This document shows positions 59,051 to 64,000 of a stretch of 64,000 nucleotides of DNA, in pieces. The position numbers and the translations under genes are program-made. The notes beneath the pieces were generated by a model that searched no databases, was not told the DNA's origin, and saw only the letters and a program-made list of their open reading frames with translations. The first letter of the stretch is position 1. Each line of letters begins with the position of its first letter. The stretch is from positions 62,001 to 126,000 of the forward strand of contig CAXKVR010000016.1 in assembly GCA_964058845.1 (NCBI GenBank). The letters are read 5' to 3'. Origin of the DNA: Carex sylvatica (taxonomy: Eukaryota; Streptophyta; Magnoliopsida; Poales; Cyperaceae).

Positions 59051-59960
59051 GAGGCTATGGTAATTTACAATATACTGATCGTTCTATACATTGGATTTAT
59101 ATATCTGTCTTCAAAGTCTAAATAGTAGATCTGAACCACTTAACATTATTATCATAAAAAAAAATACACTTGGGGACCAAATTTTATATTTTTTAGAATT
59201 TTTTATTATTTTTTAGTAGGTAGAAAATCATTACTTTCGGATGGTCATGAATTTTTAGATCAAGTGATTTTCTAATTATCTCAAAAACTAGTAAAAAAGT
59301 TTCAAAAAATATAAAATTTGGCCTCCGAGTATATTTTCATATGATAATGATGTTGAGCTGTTCGGATCGACTATTTGAATTTTAAAAATAAAAATATTAA
59401 TCCAATACATGAAACGATCCGCACATTGCGAAGTACCATAGCCTCACTCATTTATTAGTATGTAGAATAGTCAACTGACGTTGGCATTTCCACGGCGACT
59501 AATTGACATGACGTTGGCACTTCAATGTTGAATGGTAGTTCCGAGTATAGTCACAAGATAGGTAGAAAATCACTTGATCTGAATTTTGTATCATTCAGAT
59601 CAAGTGATTTTCTACCTATCTAAAAAAATAATAAACAAATTTTAAAAAATGTAAAATTTGATTTGCAAGTACATATTCATATGGAGATTATGTTAAACGG
59701 TTCAGATCGACCGTTAGAATTTTAAAAACTCAAATATTGAGCCGTTGTACGGAGGCCCTCTATGCTGCGCGTAACACCGTAACCAACTCCAAAATATATA
59801 ATTAGTTTTATACTCCAACTATATTTCATATTTTTATCTTTATTTTCAAAATTCAAACAGTCTATCCGAACTGCTTAATATGATCTCCATATTAAAATGT
59901 ACTTTGAGACCAATTTATTTATTTTTTTTAAATTATTTACTATTCAAAACTGTTTGAAAA
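59051..59960. repeat. cluster of decayed foldback elements
   Basis: GAGGCTATGGTA at 59051 is mirrored by TACCATAGCCTC ending 59445. Inside, AAATCACTTGATCT/AGATCAAGTGATTT and AAATTTGGTCTCC-type words occur in both orientations. A second palindrome surrounds AGATAGGTAGAAAATCACTTG at 59559-59612, and a third set of mirrored words (GATCTCCATATTAAAATGTA) is at 59880-59905. The words AAATTTGATCTCCAAG and TTAATAAATAGTAAA are shared with the element at 23572, so this is the same Mutator-type family, rearranged. Confidence 0.65.
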
Positions 59961-60130
59961 TTTTGAAAAATAGAGATAAAGATGAATACATTTTAACCTT
60001 ACCCATTTTTTTTTGTTAAATAGAAAAGGACGATTCTGACCCACACACACCGACATTTTTAAAAATACTCAAAAACAAAAACAAATTATTAAGAATAACC
60101 AGGGTCTGAGCAGAATTTTAAAAATACTCA

Positions 60131-60231
60131 AACCGTGGAAAAAATCCACGGTTTTGAATAAATATTTTAAACTGTGAATTTTTTTCACGGTTTTGAATTT
60201 TTATTAAAAACCGTGGATTTATTCCATGGTT
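60131..60231. repeat. phased hairpin array, left arm (3 units)
   Basis: Three imperfect 23-26 bp hairpins of the type AACCGTGG-(A/T)6-7-CCACGGTT start at 60131, 60169 and 60208. Spacing is 38-39 bp, with TGAATAAA/TGAATTTT spacers between them. Confidence 0.9.
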
Positions 60232-61740
60232 CTAAATTTTTATTCATAATTTTTTTTTCTTACTTTTTTTTTTGCTTTTTTTTTGCACTATAATAGGGGT
60301 TGAATAAATAAAATATCCACGGTTTTTGTTTTTTATGTATATATAATATAAATGTTCAACATGATGAATATGTTAAAATGTGCTTGCAGATCAAATTTTA
60401 TATTTTTTGAAATTTTTTTGCTATTTATTAAGATGAGTACAAAATTCAATGGTCTGAATATAGCGATTTTGTTAAATACTTAATAAATAGTAAACAAATT
60501 TCAAAAACTTCAAAAAATGTACTGAAATATGTTCAAACAGTAGTTTAGAGCTACTAAAATATGTTCAAACCTCAAATTAGATCTCTGTCCATGCACAAAG
60601 CACCCTAGACTGACCTCTGGTATGGTACTAAGTCCAAACTCAGCAGTCAAGCACTAAAAACATCAAATTTGACCTCTGCTGGTAAATCAGCAAGTCTTGA
60701 CTGATACAGGGACCAAACTGTAAAAGTGATTACACCACCATGTAGGGCATTCAAAAATACATAGAATTGACACAAATTTCAATTTATTTGAATTTTTTCT
60801 AAAGTTAGTTATGAATTCACAAAGTTTAACTTTTCAAAAAACTTTAAACATCCATAACTTTGGCTACGAAAGTCGAATTTGAGCGTATGCCACTTTTTGA
60901 AAAGGTAGAGACAAGACGGATCCAAATTTTGCCCAGGGAGAACTCCGGGCATCGTGAGAGGTATCTAGAGTATCAGAATTTTAAAAAAAATATCGTTTAG
61001 TGCCTCAAAAATTCAGTTTAAGTTTTCGCTCGACGGTAGGCATTAAAATACAGCGATTTTCATACCATCTTAATAAATAGTAAAAAATTTCCAAAAAATA
61101 TAAAATTTGATCTCCAAGTATATTTTAATATAGATTAAACATCTAATAGTTTGGATCGGCTATTTGGACTTCAAAACTATAGATATGAGCACGAATTAAA
61201 ATATTCCCTTTTAATTCGCGAAGTAGCGTAGCCTTACTCTATATATATATACATATACATATACATATATTATATTATATTATATTATATATATATTATA
61301 TATATATACATATACATATATTATAAAAAAAATGAGTTTATAAAAATCCTATTTATAGTGCAAAAAAAATACGGGGTACTTTTGTATAATGTGGGCGTGC
61401 AAAAAAAATATTTTTACAAAAGTACTCCCCACATTAAGAATCAATACTAAGTCCTTAATTAGTGTTATATTTAGACTTGTGATATCCTTTATTAATACAA
61501 ATCAAATTTAAAAATGATTATTTTTCAATAATTCAACGAAGCCTGTAACAAATTTTTCAGATAATTACCAATAAATGTATAGGTGCTATATTTTGGTTAT
61601 AAATTTTATTAATTATGTACATAATTCATTATTTGGAATGGACTAAAAATAGAGCATTTATATTATATTAATATATACATATACATATACAAATATCCAT
61701 CATGTTGAACTAAAAATTTTAACATATCCATCATGTTGAA

Positions 61741-61790
61741 TATTTATATTATATTATATTATATTATATTATATTATATTATATTATATA
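61741..61790. repeat. (ATATT)n array in right arm
   Basis: About nine ATATT units interrupt the right arm of the foldback element and have no partner in the left arm, where only ATATATAATAT is present. It is a local expansion. Confidence 0.85.
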
Positions 61791-61868
61791 TACATAAAAA
61801 AACAAACTTGGATATTTTATTTATTCAAACTCTATTATAGTGAAAAAAAAAATCTGAATAAAAATTCA

Positions 61869-62011
61869 GAACTGTGGAATAAATCCACGGTTCCGAATTT
61901 TTAATCAAAACTGTGGATTTAAATCCATGGTTTTGAATAAAAATTTGAAACCGTGGAATAAATTCACGATTTTGAATAAAAATTCGGAACCGTGGATTTA
62001 TTCCACGGTTT
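61869..62011. repeat. phased hairpin array, right arm (4 units)
   Basis: Four hairpins of the same type start at 61869, 61908, 61947 and 61985. Spacing is again 38-39 bp. The right arm has one unit more than the left. Confidence 0.9.
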
Positions 62012-62462
62012 GAGTATTTTTAAAATTCTGTTCAGACTGTGATTATTCTTAATAATTTATTTTTATTTTTGAATATTTTTAAAAATATCAGACCGACACA
62101 TCAGTCAACAGTCAATAGTCAACACCTGAAACCCCTCTTGTTTGTATAGAGAAAGAAAACAAGGGAATTACAGAGTACCGTACCTCTCTATCTCTTATCT
62201 TTTATTTTACAACATTGTAACGGGTCATAAGATATGAATAATTGAATATTGGTGGTGGACCGTTACACAGACTTATGTACAACATCGATAACAGCATACA
62301 TTGTTCCTCTCAGGTGGAAAGAACCATGGGCGTTGAAGCCGAGCAAGAATCAACTCGTCTTCTAACCTCAACCTTTCTACTATTAGTATTAGTTTTGCTT
62401 CTTCGTTTCGATCTGAAAAATTATAGCGTAGCGGCCGTTTGGGAAGCCAACCCGATTGGACC

Positions 62463-63889
62463 ATGCCTCCATCGAAATACATCCTCGCGCTTCTGACCTT
62501 CATTACGATTGGCATGATCATAGGTATGTATAATCTTCGATTTCAAATGCTCCTAATTTACTCGGAAACTTAATAATAGACTGATCAGGCTTATATATTC
62601 TTAAGATCAGTGTGGATATGGTTTTACAATACTTATGTTCATAGTTAACTCCAAAATCCTTGTATAGAATTAGTCACGTAATGCTCCGTTAGCCTAATTT
62701 AGCTAATAATTATCTACATTAGGTAGGCGCACTTTTTTTTTGCATCAACTGTCATAAATCTTTAATTAGTTTCCAGAATAAAAATACTGGAAATAATCTT
62801 GATTGAGTTTCATGTTTGAGATATTGAGTTCACTAACAAATTATGCTGTCTTAAAATTGCAAACAACTTCATACCTGCTTGTTGTACATTTTGGTTATAT
62901 TCTATAAATCCCAAGAAGGGTATTGCAACACTTACAAGTTGAGTAACATGTCCTCTGATGTGAGAGGCCCTGGGTTTGAAACCGGATGGGGGAAATCCTT
63001 TGTTGTAATAACAAGGGTTTGAAAAGGGTGTTCGGTACCTTGACCCCCAACCCTATCATTCAAAAAAGAAATAGAGCGACATTTAGATTTTGGCCAGCTC
63101 AGTACTGGTATCTACTGTACCAATGTGGAGTAACTTAGCCACAATTGAGTCTTAATGAAAGCACATAACTGAGCAAAAATGAAGTCAAATCAGGCTTGCA
63201 TGAGTATTGAAAGCACATAACTGAGGATTACTTGCATAATTGATGGTCCTTGAGGGATGTTTAGTCATAAATTATGGGGAAGTAACACCTTGGCAACTCT
63301 AATTATAGCAATGCTTTACATGATCTGTTTTACAATAACTCTGTTTGTTACTTGTAGGATCTTTAGTCCAGCTAGCACTTATTCACCGATTGGAGGAGAC
63401 ATCTAGTATGTTGATTTCTGTATATTGCTACCACCATAATGTTTCTTTGCTGTAGTTGTTCTCATGTATAAAGCAACAAATGTAATGTTTACCTTTGTGA
63501 ATAAGAAATATTACTCACACCCTTAATATTAGGAGTGTATTGTAAAGCCTACAGTATTTGAATAATCCTTTGCACCCACCAGTTCCCCATGTTGCTACTG
63601 AAAATTCAGTGTCTATACATAACCAAGAAATAAAAGAGGTGTTTTTTTTTTCTCTCGAGCAAACAGCTTTTGTGAGACTCAACATGCTTTAGAGGCATGC
63701 GAGATGTTTTATATTTTCTGATATTGCAATGCTGTACATGATGTTTTGATGTTTTATATGAGCTGCACCAGAAATAATTTCATTTTTTAACTTTTATGTA
63801 TAGTTCATTTGACATATGATTATTTCTGATCTTTAGGTTTACCGCATTGGGAGAATGATAAAGATGCAATTGCACTTCGACTTGGATTT
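62463..63889 (+). CDS. probable prolyl 4-hydroxylase, 5' exons
   Basis: Three exons are visible: 62463-62523, 63358-63405 and 63837-63889, joined in frame (54 codons); the gene runs on past the window. The N-terminus MPPSKYILALLTFITIGMIIG-SLVQLALIHRLEE is a short cytosolic tail and one signal-anchor helix (residues about 6-28), giving a type II membrane protein of the ER/Golgi. Then LPHWENDKDAIALRLGF, which in plant prolyl 4-hydroxylases comes just before the VKPE..SW.PR segment of the catalytic domain. These enzymes hydroxylate proline in extensins and arabinogalactan proteins using Fe(II) and 2-oxoglutarate. The catalytic HxD...H residues are outside the window, so the call rests on the anchor and the linker only. 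Two upstream ATGs open a frame overlapping the start. Confidence 0.7.
62925..63070 (+). mobile_element. possible SINE-like fragment in prolyl 4-hydroxylase intron
   Basis: CTTACAAGTTGAGTAACATG and, about 40 bases on, GGCCCTGGGTTTGAAACCGG look like degenerate A and B boxes, followed by AAGGGTGTTCGGTACCTTGACCC and an A-rich end at 63060-63070. A related AAGGGTGTTTACGGTACCTTA occurs near 6518-6539. No target duplication was found. Confidence 0.35.
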
Positions 63890-64000
63890 GTGCGTTTGTA
63901 TAATCTTTGGTTAAGTAATTAGTAATTTAAACCAACAGCTATCCCAAGATATTCTCATTTTGTGTTCTTATTTCAAGTTATCAAGGAACAAATTAATGAT

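Larger units (their letters stand above)
60056..62091. mobile_element. foldback element with ~330-370 bp arms and nested cargo
   Basis: Left arm about 60056-60380, right arm about 61716-62091. Mirrored in order: TTTTTAAAAATA; AATTATTAAGAATAA; CAGAATTTTAAAAATACTCA; an array of hairpins; TATAATAG.GTTGAATAAATAAAATATCCA; CAACATGATGAATATGTTAAAA. ACCGACA lies at both outer edges (60049-60055, 62092-62098) and may be the target duplication, though 7 bases could be chance. The centre holds a Mutator-type half element (60380-60520 and 61050-61225) and an LTR-like stretch (60530-61010, with ACATCCATAACTTTGGCTAC). No transposase is seen. Confidence 0.78.

Noticed and set aside
60056..62098. ACCGACA as a proven target duplication of the large foldback element
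   Set aside because: It is only 7 bases, and the arm ends next to it do not match exactly; kept as a candidate only.

Overview
This is nuclear DNA of a flowering plant. Genes are split by GT-AG introns, intergenic DNA is very AT-rich, and the sequence is dense in plant transposon families: Ty1/copia, Ac-like hAT, Tourist-type and Mutator-type miniature elements, and a LINE with RNase H. The protein families (SCC4/MAU2 with TPR-like repeats, DIR1-like lipid-transfer protein, NOI/RIN4 protein, prolyl 4-hydroxylase) are all plant types. A monocot is my guess, but nothing here proves it.

Layout. 1-2681: 5' part of a Ty1/copia element on the minus strand (LTR, primer-binding site, gag remnant, protease/integrase). 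2831-6240: 3' exons of a lipase-class-3-like gene with a P-loop GTPase-like domain and a C-terminal membrane tail; the copia element lies antisense just upstream, probably in an intron. 7958-12303: a defective hAT element (8-bp target duplication). 12489-21668: a complete 11-exon gene for the cohesin-loader subunit SCC4/MAU2 (714 aa), with a Tourist-like element in one intron and a 128-bp tandem duplication at one splice donor. 23321-24123: a small hAT derivative holding a nested Mutator-type foldback element. 25050-30485: a second, longer copy of the same hAT family, on the minus strand. 31-36 kb: intergenic, with several inverted-repeat elements. 36959-39317: a two-exon dCTP pyrophosphatase-like gene (138 aa) with a 44-bp duplication across its splice acceptor. 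39.3-50.2 kb: gene-free and repeat-rich, with a 5'-truncated LINE, a ~125-bp minisatellite, a foldback element and a hAT-like element with GC-rich contents. 50330-50647: a single-exon DIR1-like lipid-transfer protein with a (CAGTA)9 leader. 55671-56082: a Mutator-type foldback element with a perfect 9-bp target duplication. 57227-58432: a four-exon NOI/RIN4-like protein. 59.0-62.1 kb: nested foldback DNA, including a ~2-kb inverted-repeat element whose arms carry phased hairpins. 62463 to the window end: first three exons of a probable prolyl 4-hydroxylase.

The five genes are unrelated housekeeping or defence genes, all on the plus strand; there is no operon or gene cluster. The interest is in the transposons: at least five insertions have clear target-site duplications and can be delimited to the base, two are nested, and two local tandem duplications fall exactly on splice sites of otherwise intact genes. 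Exon borders were placed by eye from reading-frame continuity, GT-AG signals and recalled family features; no alignment or transcript data were available.
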